A DNA stretch of 35,424 bases from Neomoorella stamsii (GTDB lineage: Bacteria > Bacillota > DSM-521 > Neomoorellales > Neomoorellaceae), in NCBI RefSeq assembly GCF_002995805.1, contig NZ_PVXL01000062.1, positions 1 to 35,424 on the forward strand, written 5' to 3'. The number at the start of each line of letters is the position of its first letter. Position 1 is the first letter of the stretch. Positions 12,459 to 20,403 of this stretch are shown here, piece by piece. The notes beneath the pieces are model-generated. The model ran no database searches. It was given only the letters and a program-made list of their open reading frames with translations, and had not been told where the DNA came from. The translations under genes and the position numbers were made by a program.

Positions 12459-12572
12459 TTGAAAGTCAAGCCTTCAGTACGGACTATTTGTGAAAAATGC
12501 AAGATCATCAAACGCAAGGGTCGAATTATGGTCATTTGTGAAAATCCCAAGCACAAGCAAAAACAGGGATAG
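12459..12572 (+). CDS. rpmJ: Large subunit ribosomal protein L36
   Basis: A 37-residue zinc-ribbon protein from [23 protein letters not shown], ending KHKQKQG. The C-X2-C...C...H zinc ligands of the C+ form are all present. L36 contacts helices of 23S rRNA near L6 and L16. GGGAGGG lies upstream. It is easily missed because of its length. Confidence 0.97.
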   Translation: MKVKPSVRTICEKCKIIKRKGRIMVICENPKHKQKQG

Positions 12573-12590
12573 ACAGGGGGTAAGGCGTAA

Positions 12591-12962
12591 ATGGCAAGGA
12601 TTGCCGGGGTAGACCTCCCCCGGGACAAACGGGTGGAAATTGCCCTGACTTATATTTATGGTATTGGCCGGCCGACGGCAAATAAGATTCTGGCTGCGAC
12701 GGACGTTAACCCTGATACCAGGGTACGGGAACTAACCGAAGAAGAAGTCAGCCGGCTCCGGGAATATATAGATAAGAATTTAACGGTAGAAGGGGATTTG
12801 CGGCGGGAAGTATCGTTAAATATCAAGCGGTTGATGGAAATTGGCTGTTACCGGGGCCTGCGTCACCGCCGGGGGCTGCCGGTACGCGGCCAGCGCACCA
12901 AGACCAATGCCCGTACGCGTAAGGGTCCGCGCAAGACTGTGGGCGTGCGACGGAAGAAGTAA
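12591..12962 (+). CDS. rpsM: Small subunit ribosomal protein S13
   Basis: A 123-residue S13 starting [19 protein letters not shown], with the helix-two-turn-helix core ([11 protein letters not shown]) and the basic tail [22 protein letters not shown] that reaches P-site tRNA. It sits at the 30S head and contacts S19. GGGGGTAAGG lies upstream. Length is standard. Confidence 0.98.
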   Translation: MARIAGVDLPRDKRVEIALTYIYGIGRPTANKILAATDVNPDTRVRELTEEEVSRLREYIDKNLTVEGDLRREVSLNIKRLMEIGCYRGLRHRRGLPVRGQRTKTNARTRKGPRKTVGVRRKK

Positions 12963-12974
12963 GGGGGAAAAGCT

Positions 12975-13364
12975 ATGCCAAGGAAAACCACCCGGCCACG
13001 CCGGCGCGAACGTAAAAATATTGAAAGCGGTGTGGCCCATATTAAATCAACCTTTAACAATACCCTGGTAACCATCACCGATAAAAATGGTAATACCATT
13101 TCCTGGGCCAGTGCCGGTACCGTAGGTTTTAAAGGTTCCCGCAAGAGCACACCCTTTGCCGCCCAGATGGCGGCCGAAGCAGCCGCCAGGCAGGCCATGG
13201 AACATGGCATGCGCGAAGTTGAGTGCTACGTTAAAGGTCCGGGAGCCGGTCGGGAAGCAGCCATTCGCTCCCTGCAGGCCGCAGGGCTCGAGGTCAGCGT
13301 CATCAAAGACGTTACCCCCATTCCTCATAACGGTTGCCGGCCACCCAAACGGCGTCGAGTATAA
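12975..13364 (+). CDS. rpsK: Small subunit ribosomal protein S11
   Basis: A 129-residue S11 with the signature [18 protein letters not shown] and the C-terminal [19 protein letters not shown]11 forms part of the 30S platform near the mRNA exit. AAGGGGG precedes the ATG. It lies in the alpha cluster between rpsM and rpsD. Confidence 0.98.
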   Translation: MPRKTTRPRRRERKNIESGVAHIKSTFNNTLVTITDKNGNTISWASAGTVGFKGSRKSTPFAAQMAAEAAARQAMEHGMREVECYVKGPGAGREAAIRSLQAAGLEVSVIKDVTPIPHNGCRPPKRRRV

Positions 13365-13379
13365 CAGGAGCTTCTAAGC

Positions 13380-13415
13380 GTCGCAGGGACATATCGGCGC
13401 TAAGCAGCATGCGAC
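13380..13415 (+). promoter_or_regulatory. Possible leader stem before rpsD
   Basis: The 70-base gap between rpsK and rpsD is unusually long for this operon. It contains GTCGCA (13380-13385) and TGCGAC (13410-13415), which can pair immediately before the GGAGGAGG ribosome binding site. S4 autoregulates translation in several bacteria by binding a leader, so a local control element is possible. Only the stem is seen. Confidence 0.3.
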
Positions 13416-13434
13416 TTTCGGAGGAGGTAATACT

Positions 13435-14061
13435 TTGGCAAGGTATAAAGAGTCCACCTGTCGCCTGTGCCGGCGGGAAGGCATCAAGCTTTTCCTCAAA
13501 GGCGATCGCTGTTACTCGGATAAATGTGCCGTGGCCCGGCGGCCCTATGCCCCCGGCCAGCACGGCCAGGTAAAGAAAAAGCTTTCCGAATACGGCTTGC
13601 AGCTACGGGAAAAGCAAAAGGCCCGCCGCATTTATGGCATCCTGGAACGACAGTTCAGCAACTACTTTGAAAAGGCCGAGCGCATGAAGGGCGTTACCGG
13701 TGAAAACCTGCTCATCTTGCTGGAAAGGCGTCTGGACAATGTTGTTTATCGCCTGGGTTTTGCCGATTCCCGCGCTCAGGCCAGGATGTTAGTCCGGCAA
13801 GGCCATTTTACAGTAAATGGCCAGAAGGTAAATATCCCTTCCTACCTGGTCCGGCCGGGGGATGTCATTGCCGTCCGGGAAAAGAGCAAAGAGAGCCCCC
13901 TTTTCAAAGAGATTGCAGTGGCGGCAGCCCACCGTACGGTCCCGGTCTGGCTTAAGTCGGACCCAGCAGCACTGGAAGGCCAGGTTCTCGCCCTGCCGAC
14001 GCGGGAGCAGATTGACGTGCCGGTACAAGAACACCTCATCGTTGAGCTTTACTCCAAGTAA
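13435..14061 (+). CDS. rpsD: Small subunit ribosomal protein S4, zinc form
   Basis: A 208-residue S4 from [19 protein letters not shown]. Four cysteines (C9, C12, C26, C31) form the zinc site of the C+ variant. The S4 RNA-binding domain ([30 protein letters not shown]) lies near residue 100. S4 nucleates 30S assembly. GGAGGAGG lies 8 bases upstream. Confidence 0.97.
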   Translation: MARYKESTCRLCRREGIKLFLKGDRCYSDKCAVARRPYAPGQHGQVKKKLSEYGLQLREKQKARRIYGILERQFSNYFEKAERMKGVTGENLLILLERRLDNVVYRLGFADSRAQARMLVRQGHFTVNGQKVNIPSYLVRPGDVIAVREKSKESPLFKEIAVAAAHRTVPVWLKSDPAALEGQVLALPTREQIDVPVQEHLIVELYSK

Positions 14062-14099
14062 AACCCAGGCTGGATGAGCTCACGAGAAGGAGGGGAACA

Positions 14100-15041
14100 A
14101 TGCTCGAAATTGAAAGGCCCAGGATTGAGTGCCTGGAAATGTCCAATAAGTACGGGCGGTTTGTAGTCGAGCCCCTGGAGCGAGGTTATGGAATCACCCT
14201 GGGTAATTCCCTGCGGCGGATACTCCTCTCCTCACTGCCGGGGGCTGCCGTAACCACGGTCAAAATTGAAGGGGTTCTCCATGAGTTTTCTACCATTCCC
14301 GGGGTCGTTGAGGATACCACGGAGATTATTTTAAACCTCAAGTCCCTGGCCCTGAAACTCCACACTGATGAACTCAAAGTAATCAGGATTGAGGCCGAAG
14401 GTGAAGGCGAGGTTACAGCTGCCGATATTATCACTGATGCTGACGTCGAGGTCTTAAACCCCGACCTGCACATTGCCACCGTAGAAAAAGGCGGCCGCCT
14501 GTTTATCGAAATGACGGTGGAAAAAGGACGGGGTTATGTCAGTGCGGAAAAAAATAAAAAAGAGGACCAGCCCATCGGGATTATCCCGGTTGATTCCCTC
14601 TTTTCGCCAGTCCATAAAGTGAACTACCAGGTGGAAAACACCCGGGTAGGACAGGTTACCGACTACGATAAACTTACCCTGGAGGTATGGACTGACGGTA
14701 CTATTGCCCCTGATGAGGCAGTGAGCTCGGCAGCCAGGATTCTCATTGAACACATGCGTCTTTTTTTAGGTTTAACGGAGCGAGTCAGCGATGAAGTGAC
14801 CATGGTAGAGAAGGAAGAAGAAAGCCGGGATCGCCTCATGGATATGTCCATTGAGGAACTTGATCTTTCGGTGCGTTCTTACAACTGCCTGAAGCGGGCG
14901 GGCATTAATACCGTTGGCGAGCTTTTACAGCGTACTGAAGAAGATATGATGAAGGTACGCAACCTGGGTAAAAAATCCCTGGAAGAAGTCACGCAAAAGC
15001 TCGCGGAACTGGGCCTGTCCCTGCGACAGAGCGATGGGTAA
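14100..15041 (+). CDS. rpoA: RNA polymerase alpha subunit
   Basis: A 313-residue alpha subunit. The N-terminal dimerisation domain ([37 protein letters not shown]) is joined by an acidic linker to a C-terminal DNA- and activator-binding domain ([23 protein letters not shown]...[12 protein letters not shown], about residues 255-305). It scaffolds polymerase assembly. GAAGGAGGGG lies upstream. The position between rpsD and rplQ is universal. Confidence 0.98.
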   Translation: MLEIERPRIECLEMSNKYGRFVVEPLERGYGITLGNSLRRILLSSLPGAAVTTVKIEGVLHEFSTIPGVVEDTTEIILNLKSLALKLHTDELKVIRIEAEGEGEVTAADIITDADVEVLNPDLHIATVEKGGRLFIEMTVEKGRGYVSAEKNKKEDQPIGIIPVDSLFSPVHKVNYQVENTRVGQVTDYDKLTLEVWTDGTIAPDEAVSSAARILIEHMRLFLGLTERVSDEVTMVEKEEESRDRLMDMSIEELDLSVRSYNCLKRAGINTVGELLQRTEEDMMKVRNLGKKSLEEVTQKLAELGLSLRQSDG

Positions 15042-15056
15042 AGGGGGGTCCTTTAG

Positions 15057-15395
15057 ATGGGTTACCGTAAATTAGGCCGCCTGTCCGGCCACCGGAAAAT
15101 GATGCTACGCAATATCGTAACTTCCTTTTTGCGGGAAGGTAAAATAGAAACCACGGAAATGCGGGCCAAAGAACTAAAAAGCCTGGCCGAGAAGATGATC
15201 ACCCTGGGCAAAAGGGGCGACCTCCATGCCCGGCGCCAGGCCCTGGCTTACCTGCTGGATGAAGACGTGGTTACCAAATTGTTTAAAGAAATTGGCCCGC
15301 GCTATCAGGATAAAAATGGCGGCTATACCCGGATAATTAAGACCGGTTTCCGCCAGGGTGACGGCGCGCCCATGGTGCGCATTGAACTGGTATAA
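15057..15395 (+). CDS. rplQ: Large subunit ribosomal protein L17
   Basis: A 112-residue L17 starting [19 protein letters not shown], with the GHRxAMLRN-type motif and the C-terminal [25 protein letters not shown]. It lies near the exit tunnel. It is the last ribosomal gene of the superoperon, yet only three bases separate it from ecfA1 and no terminator is visible, so the transporter genes are probably cotranscribed. Confidence 0.98.
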   Translation: MGYRKLGRLSGHRKMMLRNIVTSFLREGKIETTEMRAKELKSLAEKMITLGKRGDLHARRQALAYLLDEDVVTKLFKEIGPRYQDKNGGYTRIIKTGFRQGDGAPMVRIELV

Positions 15396-15398
15396 ACC

Positions 15399-16229
15399 AT
15401 GATCGAGGTCCAGGGCGTCACTTTTTCCTACCCGGGAACTACCGTACCGGCCCTGGAAAATATAAGTTTAATTATCAAACCGGGGGAATTTCTGGCTATC
15501 ACGGGCCCCAATGGTTCCGGCAAATCTACCCTGGCCAGGTTACTAAATGGCCTGCTACGGCCCGGGGAAGGCCGCGTACTGGTAGACGGCCTGGACACCG
15601 GGGACGAAGCTTCCCTGGTAGACATTCGCCGCCGGGTAGGGATGGTCTTCCAGGACCCTGACAACCAGCTGGTGGCAGCTACCGTAGAAGATGATGTGGC
15701 CTTCGGGCTGGAAAATCTAGGCCTGCCGCCGGCTGAAATAAGGCAGCGGGTAGCAGCCGCCCTGGAGGTTGTGGAGCTGGCAAATTTAAGGACCAGGCCC
15801 CCCCACCGCCTCTCGGGGGGTCAGAAACAGCGCCTGGCCCTGGCCGGCGTCCTAGCCATGGAACCCCGCTACCTGGTCCTGGACGAGGCTACGGCCATGC
15901 TGGATCCGGTAGCCCGGGAGGAAATTCTCCAGAAGGTATTGGAATTACGCCGGGAAAAAGGGCTGGCCGTTATCCTCATAACTCACCTTATGGAAGAGGC
16001 AGCCCTGGCAGAACGGATCCTGGTCCTGAAGGCGGGGCAGATACTTTTAGCCGGCCCGCCGGCGGAAGTGATGCAGCAGGAGGAGAAGCTGGCGGCAGCG
16101 GGACTTAAGGTGCCGGTAACAGTTGCCCTGGGCAAGGGTTTAAGGCAGGCGGGTTTAAAATTACCGGCCAACTTGGTCACAGTGGAGGAGATGGCCCGGG
16201 CCCTATGGAAATTGGCCTCCAGGAAGTAA
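15399..16229 (+). CDS. ecfA1: ECF transporter ATPase A1
   Basis: A 276-residue ABC ATPase of an energy-coupling factor transporter for vitamins or metals. Walker A is GPNGSGKST, the signature is [13 protein letters not shown], and Walker B is [13 protein letters not shown]; the DEATxMLDP form is typical of EcfA1. It pairs with EcfA2 and EcfT to drive separate substrate-binding S components, none of which is encoded here. It overlaps ecfA2 by 25 bases. Confidence 0.95.
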   Translation: MIEVQGVTFSYPGTTVPALENISLIIKPGEFLAITGPNGSGKSTLARLLNGLLRPGEGRVLVDGLDTGDEASLVDIRRRVGMVFQDPDNQLVAATVEDDVAFGLENLGLPPAEIRQRVAAALEVVELANLRTRPPHRLSGGQKQRLALAGVLAMEPRYLVLDEATAMLDPVAREEILQKVLELRREKGLAVILITHLMEEAALAERILVLKAGQILLAGPPAEVMQQEEKLAAAGLKVPVTVALGKGLRQAGLKLPANLVTVEEMARALWKLASRK

Positions 16230-17056
16230 GTTTTGCCTACCAGGTAGCCGGCCGGCAGTTGCCGGTGCTGGAAAACATCAATCTCAAAGTTTCCCCGGGC
16301 GATTTCCTGGCCATTACCGGGGCCGGGGGTTCGGGGAAATCAACCCTGGCCATGCTCATGGCCGGCCTGCTGGAACCCACAGCGGGCCGGGTTACCCTGG
16401 ACGGGCAGCCGGCCAGGGGGCGGGGTAAAGGGAAAGGTTTAGCACCCTGGCAGAGGGTGGGTATGGTCTTTCAACAGCCGGAGCAGCAACTTTTTGCCGA
16501 AACGGTGGCTGAAGATGTAGCCTTTGGCCCCCGGAACCTGGGCCTTGGCGGGGCCAGGCTCGAAGCAAGGGTAAAGGCAGCCCTCCGGGCTGTAGGCCTG
16601 GACCCGCAAACGGTGGGCGGGCGTTCCCCCTTTACCTTAAGCGGGGGACAGCAGCGCCGGGTAGCCATCGCCGGGATCCTGGCCATGGAGCCGGAGGTTT
16701 TAATCCTGGATGAGCCGACGGCCGGGCTGGACCCGGCCGGCCGGGAACAGGTAGTTAACGTTATCCGGGCCTTTTACCGCCGGCCCGGGAAGGCAGTAGT
16801 CCTTATCTCCCACAATATGGCCGAGGTGGCCGAACTGGCCCGGGAGGTTATAGTTTTACACCGGGGACGGGTGGCTCTCCAGGGTACGCCCCGGGATATT
16901 TTTCGCCAGGGAGAAGCCTTAAGATCCTATGGACTTATCCCTCCGCCCCTGACCAGCCTGATGCAGGTGTTGCGCCGCCAGGGGGCACCGGTACCCCTGG
17001 ATGTCCTCACCCTGGCCGAGGCCCGGGACGCCATCCTGGCCTGGCTGGGGGTTTAG
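16205..17056 (+). CDS. ecfA2: ECF transporter ATPase A2
   Basis: A 283-residue partner ATPase. Walker A is GAGGSGKST, the signature is [13 protein letters not shown], and Walker B is [12 protein letters not shown]. The C-terminal extension is typical of EcfA2. It forms a heterodimer with EcfA1 at the cytoplasmic face. The start lies inside ecfA1, so translation is probably coupled. The coding sequence is strongly G+C-rich, like the neighbouring ecf genes. Confidence 0.95.
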   Translation: MEIGLQEVSFAYQVAGRQLPVLENINLKVSPGDFLAITGAGGSGKSTLAMLMAGLLEPTAGRVTLDGQPARGRGKGKGLAPWQRVGMVFQQPEQQLFAETVAEDVAFGPRNLGLGGARLEARVKAALRAVGLDPQTVGGRSPFTLSGGQQRRVAIAGILAMEPEVLILDEPTAGLDPAGREQVVNVIRAFYRRPGKAVVLISHNMAEVAELAREVIVLHRGRVALQGTPRDIFRQGEALRSYGLIPPPLTSLMQVLRRQGAPVPLDVLTLAEARDAILAWLGV

Positions 17057-17060
17057 CTGT

Positions 17061-17849
17061 ATGCTTATCGAGCTGGGGCAATATATCCCGGGGACAAGCA
17101 GCATCCATCACCTGGATCCCCGGTCTAAACTGCTGGGCCTGCTCCTTTACGGCATAGCCCTCCTTGCCGCGCCAACAGGTATGGCTGCGAGCCTTACCGG
17201 GGCAACTATTTTACCGGTAATAATCCTGGCCGGCCTGCCACCGGCCTTTATCTGGCGCCAGTTGAGGCCGCTAATTGTTTTCCTGTTAATTATCTTTATC
17301 TTCCAGGTGGCGTTCACACCGGGGGAAGTAATGGCTGCGGTGGGCCCGGTGAGGATTACCCGGGAGGGGCTTAACTACGGTTTACTGGCCCTGGCCAGGG
17401 TGTTTTTCCTGGTCCTGGCCGCGGCTGTACTCATGGCTACGACCGATCCCCTGGCCCTGGCTGACGGCCTGGAGCGGCTGCTAAGACCAGGGCAGAGGCT
17501 GGGCCTGCCGGCCGGTGAACTGGCCCTGATGCTGACCCTGGCCCTCAGATTTGTGCCTACCCTGCTGGAAGAGGCCGAGCGGATTATGCGGGCGCAGGTT
17601 GCCCGGGGAGCGACCTTCCAGGGCAGCAAGATTAAAAACTTAATGCCCCTGGTCATCCCTCTTTTTGTCAGTGCCTTTCGCCGGGCCGAAGGCCTGGCCG
17701 AAGCCATGGAAGCCCGGGCCTACCGGGGGAGCCAGGGCCGCACCCGGATGCGGGAGTTGCATTTCAAGGCGGCAGATTATCTCTTCCTCCTGCTGGCCGG
17801 CCTCCTGGCCGCCGGGTCGGCGTATTACCGGCTAAGGTTTGGAAGTTAG
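17061..17849 (+). CDS. ecfT: ECF transporter transmembrane protein T
   Basis: A 262-residue membrane protein (MLIELGQYIPGTSSIHHLDPR) with about five to six hydrophobic segments. It carries the two coupling motifs of EcfT: ARG in QVARGATFQG and ARA in MEARAYRG. These helices grip the two ATPases. The frame is open upstream to 17001 within ecfA2, but the ATG at 17061 matches the family start. This completes a group II energising module. Confidence 0.94.
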   Translation: MLIELGQYIPGTSSIHHLDPRSKLLGLLLYGIALLAAPTGMAASLTGATILPVIILAGLPPAFIWRQLRPLIVFLLIIFIFQVAFTPGEVMAAVGPVRITREGLNYGLLALARVFFLVLAAAVLMATTDPLALADGLERLLRPGQRLGLPAGELALMLTLALRFVPTLLEEAERIMRAQVARGATFQGSKIKNLMPLVIPLFVSAFRRAEGLAEAMEARAYRGSQGRTRMRELHFKAADYLFLLLAGLLAAGSAYYRLRFGS

Positions 17850-18166
17850 GAGATGGATGGAATCAGCCAGGGAGGGCCCTACAGTAGCTGGAGGGGTATG
17901 TCCCGGAGCCGCGAATAGTGGAGCGCTGGTAACAGGACAGGCGAGGTAAGGCTAACCGTTGCCGCAGCTTAAGGCACGCCTGAGCGCACCTTTGAGAGGG
18001 AACAAACGCCAACTCATAGAAGGACCTGGGTTTGCGGAACCTGGAGCCTTATCATTGGCAATCCGCAGGCGGCAGTGGGCGGCCGAACCGAGCCGTCGTC
18101 CTGTCGGCGCGCACTGTCTCAAGCGGCGAGGGACATACCCCGCCGCCATCAGAAGGAGAGACACCC
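17850..18166 (+). other. Stem-rich gap between ecfT and truA, possible structured RNA
   Basis: This 317-base gap holds no gene I recognise. It is G+C-rich with many local inverted repeats: CAGC/GCTG around AGGGCCCT (17863-17890), GGTTTGCGGAACC near 18030-18042, CAGTG/CACTG (about 18074-18116), and the strong hairpin just before the truA ribosome binding site. Two frames are open across part of it, but neither has a convincing ribosome binding site or protein character. It could be a leader RNA, an intron or mobile-element relic, or spacer. I could not match it to a known RNA family. Confidence 0.35.
18123..18146 (+). promoter_or_regulatory. Hairpin immediately upstream of truA ribosome binding site
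   Basis: GCGGCGAGGG and ACCCCGCCGC can form about eight G-C pairs with a single mismatch around a short loop. The stem ends only a few bases before AAGGAG (18153-18158). It has no T-run and so is not an intrinsic terminator. It may stabilise the message or modulate truA translation. Confidence 0.45.
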
Positions 18167-18907
18167 ATGCCGCACCTGAAAATTACCCTGGCCTATGACG
18201 GCACCAATTACGCCGGCTGGCAGGTGCAGCCGGCGGCCCACGGGCCTACCATTCAGGGTGTCGTAGCCGCAGCCTTAAACCGGCTGACAGGGGAAAGGAT
18301 CTGCCCGGTGGCTGCGGGGCGGACGGACGCTGGGGTCCATGCCCGCGGCCAGGTAATCAGCTTCAGCACTTCCAGCCGCATACCGGTGGATCGCTGGCCC
18401 CTGGCCTTGAACAGCCTGCTGCCGGAAGATATTGCGGCATTGGGCGCCGAGGTAGTATCACCTGAATTTCATGCCCGTTACAGTGCCCGGTGGAAATGGT
18501 ACCGCTATACCATCTACAACCACAGCCTGCCCGATGTCTTCAGCCGCCGTTACAGCTGGCAGGTACGCCACCCCCTGGACTTTGCCGCCATGGCCCGGGG
18601 CGCAAGTTACTTTACGGGCCGCCATGATTTTCGTTCCTTTTGCGCCGCCGGCAGCCCGGTGCGTAACTACGAACGCGAGGTATTGAAGGCGAACCTAAGC
18701 CGCGAGGGTAACTTTATTTTTTTTGATGTGGTGGCCAACGGCTTTCTCTACCATATGGTAAGGATTATGGCCGGTACCCTGGTGGAAATTGGCAGGGGTC
18801 GCCTGCTGCCGGAGGATGTCCCGGTTATACTGGCCGCCCGTTCCCGGGAAAAGGCAGGCCCGACGGCCCCGCCCCAGGGGCTGTGCCTGGAAAGGGTAGA
18901 ATACTAA
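18167..18907 (+). CDS. truA: tRNA pseudouridine(38-40) synthase TruA
   Basis: A 246-residue TruA (MPHLKITLAYDGTNYAGWQVQ). It converts uridine to pseudouridine at positions 38-40 of the tRNA anticodon stem-loop. The catalytic Asp is D54 in AAGRTDAGVHARGQ. Further family blocks are FHARYSARWKWYRYTI and NGFLYHMVRIMAGTLVEIG. The frame is open upstream to 18032, but AGAAGGAGAG fixes the ATG at 18167. The truA-rplM-rpsI order is common in Firmicutes. Confidence 0.97.
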   Translation: MPHLKITLAYDGTNYAGWQVQPAAHGPTIQGVVAAALNRLTGERICPVAAGRTDAGVHARGQVISFSTSSRIPVDRWPLALNSLLPEDIAALGAEVVSPEFHARYSARWKWYRYTIYNHSLPDVFSRRYSWQVRHPLDFAAMARGASYFTGRHDFRSFCAAGSPVRNYEREVLKANLSREGNFIFFDVVANGFLYHMVRIMAGTLVEIGRGRLLPEDVPVILAARSREKAGPTAPPQGLCLERVEY

Positions 18908-18912
18908 TTTTC

Positions 18913-18941
18913 TTGACTTGCCGGGTTTAATTGCTTAAAAT
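18913..18941 (+). promoter_or_regulatory. Sigma-A promoter for rplM-rpsI-scfA
   Basis: TTGACT (18913-18918), a 17-base spacer and TAAAAT (18936-18941) form a near-consensus vegetative promoter. It lies directly after the truA stop and about 30 bases before the rplM start. It implies that L13, S9 and the following SCIFF peptide gene form their own transcript. Confidence 0.8.
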
Positions 18942-18970
18942 AGTCTCGTGACAGGAACAGGAGGGAGAAA

Positions 18971-19405
18971 ATGACCACCTTTATGGCCAAACCACATGAG
19001 GTGGAGCGCAAGTGGTATATTATCGACGCGGCCGGTAAAACTCTGGGTCGCGTAGCTACCGAAGCTGCCCGCCTACTAAGGGGCAAGCATAAACCCATCT
19101 TTACCCCCCATGTGGATTGTGGCGATCACGTTATTGTTATTAACGCCGAAAAAGTACGCCTTACCGGCAAAAAGCTCCTGCAAAAGAAATATATCCGCCA
19201 CAGCGGTTACCCTGGCGGCTTAAAGGTTATCAATTATGCCCAGCTTTTAAAGACTTTTCCCGAGCGAGCCATTGAGAAGGCCGTTAAAGGGATGATACCC
19301 CATAATCGTCTGGGCCGGCAAATGGTCAAGAAACTCAAGGTCTACCGGGGCGACAGTCATCCCCACACGGCCCAGCGGCCTGAAGTCTGGGAGATTAAGG
19401 ATTAA
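18971..19405 (+). CDS. rplM: Large subunit ribosomal protein L13
   Basis: A 144-residue L13, an early 50S assembly protein. Recognisable blocks are [39 protein letters not shown] and [29 protein letters not shown] lies before the ATG. It stands behind a strong promoter and 20 bases ahead of rpsI. Confidence 0.98.
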   Translation: MTTFMAKPHEVERKWYIIDAAGKTLGRVATEAARLLRGKHKPIFTPHVDCGDHVIVINAEKVRLTGKKLLQKKYIRHSGYPGGLKVINYAQLLKTFPERAIEKAVKGMIPHNRLGRQMVKKLKVYRGDSHPHTAQRPEVWEIKD

Positions 19406-19424
19406 TCGAAGGGAGGCGAGAATT

Positions 19425-19817
19425 TTGGCCCAGGTACAATTTTACGGTACGGGAAGGCGAAAAAATGCCGTGGCCCGGGTGCGCCTGGTTCCCGGCGAGG
19501 GCCGGGTGTTAATTAACGACCGCCCCCTCGATGAGTATTTTGGCCAGCAGATCCTGGCCATGCAGGTACGCCAGCCCCTGGAAGTAACCAATAGCATGGG
19601 CCGCTTTGATGTCCTGGCTAAGGTTGAGGGTGGCGGGATCAGCGGCCAGGCTGGTGCCGTCAGGATGGGAATTGCCAGGGCCCTGTTACAGGCCGATGCC
19701 GACCTGCGCCCGGTGCTAAAACGTAATGGCTTCCTTACCCGTGACCCGCGGATGAAGGAAAGAAGGAAGTACGGCTTAAAAAAGGCCCGCAAGGCACCGC
19801 AATTCTCCAAGCGTTAA
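19425..19817 (+). CDS. rpsI: Small subunit ribosomal protein S9
   Basis: A 130-residue S9 from [24 protein letters not shown]. The C-terminus [23 protein letters not shown] reaches the P-site tRNA. The central [19 protein letters not shown] is conserved. AAGGGAGGCG lies upstream. The stop is only 15 bases from the SCIFF precursor start. Confidence 0.98.
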   Translation: MAQVQFYGTGRRKNAVARVRLVPGEGRVLINDRPLDEYFGQQILAMQVRQPLEVTNSMGRFDVLAKVEGGGISGQAGAVRMGIARALLQADADLRPVLKRNGFLTRDPRMKERRKYGLKKARKAPQFSKR

Positions 19818-19832
19818 GAAGGGGTGTTTCTT

Positions 19833-19979
19833 ATGCACATCAAGACGGTTTTTACGCCCCGCCTGCAGGAGAGCATGAGGCAAGGCGGCTGCGGCAACTG
19901 CCATGTTTCCTGCCAGTCGGCCTGCAAGACATCCATCACCGTCAGCAACCAGCCCTGCGAACGTGAAGAAAAGAAGTAA
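19833..19979 (+). CDS. scfA: SCIFF ranthipeptide precursor, five-cysteine variant
   Basis: A 48-residue peptide starting MHIKTVFTPRLQES and containing GGCGNCHVSCQSACKTSI, then TVSNQPCEREEKK. It matches the SCIFF family (six cysteines in forty-five residues), whose members are given a Cys-to-Thr thioether by a radical SAM maturase. Cysteines lie at 20, 23, 27, 31 and 42. The position where SCIFF peptides normally have a further Cys (KTSC) is Ile35. The C31-T36 pair, equivalent to the thioether pair reported for the Clostridium thermocellum peptide, is kept. GAAGGGGTG precedes the ATG. It follows rpsI and is closed by a terminator. Confidence 0.93.
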   Translation: MHIKTVFTPRLQESMRQGGCGNCHVSCQSACKTSITVSNQPCEREEKK

Positions 19980-19984
19980 GCCCC

Positions 19985-20014
19985 AAGGCCCGACTTTCCC
20001 GGTCGGGCTTTTGT
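19985..20014 (+). terminator. Intrinsic terminator after SCIFF precursor
   Basis: GCCCGAC (19988-19994) and GTCGGGC (20002-20008) form a seven-pair stem with a TTTCCCG loop followed by TTTTGTTGT. It ends the rplM-rpsI-scfA unit and separates the precursor from its maturase. Confidence 0.85.
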
Positions 20015-20067
20015 TGTACGTGGTGGAGCTATCGTGTTTCTAGTAACTGCGGGTTACTGATTGTAGC

Positions 20068-20370
20068 TAGTCTGGCTTTGTTTTCGCTCGCACCAAAGCC
20101 CTTGCGGAGCGGCCTAAGGCTCAGCCTCGGGATCGGGCGCCCAGCACTCACTAAACTCAGGTACCTCCCAAAGGTAGTACGACTGCATAGACCGAAGAAC
20201 TGGTTACTGTAACTTGGTTAATGTGAGTGCTGGGCGGCCTATTCGGCATCCTTACCTTTAGAATCCGGCCTCGGACCTCCTGTCCTCGGCCCCGCTTATC
20301 ATCCCTCGGCTTCGCCAGGGCCGCTTCGCCGCTCGGTAGAAGCTTGCTCGCTCCAAACAAAGCCAGGCTA
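20068..20370. repeat. Miniature inverted-repeat element between scfA and scfB
   Basis: The ends TAGTCTGGCTTTGTTT (20068-20083) and AAACAAAGCCAGGCTA (20355-20370) are inverted repeats with one mismatch. Weaker pairing continues inward, with GCGGCC, GCC and GGGAT blocks on both arms. Each end abuts TA, as expected for TA target duplication by IS630/mariner-type elements. No transposase gene fits inside 303 bases. It looks like a non-autonomous element; multiple copies in the genome would confirm this. Confidence 0.55.
20138..20236. repeat. Inner 14-base perfect inverted repeat pair
   Basis: CGCCCAGCACTCAC (20138-20151) is exactly inverted at 20223-20236 (GTGAGTGCTGGGCG), with 71 bases between. 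The interior holds smaller palindromes such as GTTACTGTAAC (20203-20213). It may be the central stem of the outer element or a second element nested in it. Confidence 0.6.
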
Positions 20371-20374
20371 AAAT
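20344..20374 (+). promoter_or_regulatory. Weak candidate promoter for scfB
   Basis: TTGCTC (20344-20349) and TAAAAT (20369-20374) are separated by 19 bases, so the match is poor. The -10-like hexamer straddles the right end of the repeat element, so the element may supply part of the maturase promoter. This is tentative. Confidence 0.25.
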
Positions 20375-20403
20375 TTGTTTCCTATCTATGGAGGAGAATA
20401 ATA

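Noticed and set aside
18032..18166. N-terminal extension of truA by 45 codons
   Set aside because: The frame is open, but TruA proteins start at MPHLKITLAYDG and a good ribosome binding site lies directly before 18167.
17850..18166. Known riboswitch or RNase P RNA
   Set aside because: I looked for T-box, cobalamin, RNase P and L13-leader landmarks and found only partial chance matches.
17959..18198. 79-codon open frame over the ecfT-truA gap
   Set aside because: No convincing ribosome binding site or recognisable domain; it overlaps the stem-rich region and the truA start.
20227..20403. 59-codon upstream extension of the SCIFF maturase
   Set aside because: It runs through the inverted-repeat element. 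The family start and GGAGGAG support the TTG at 20404.
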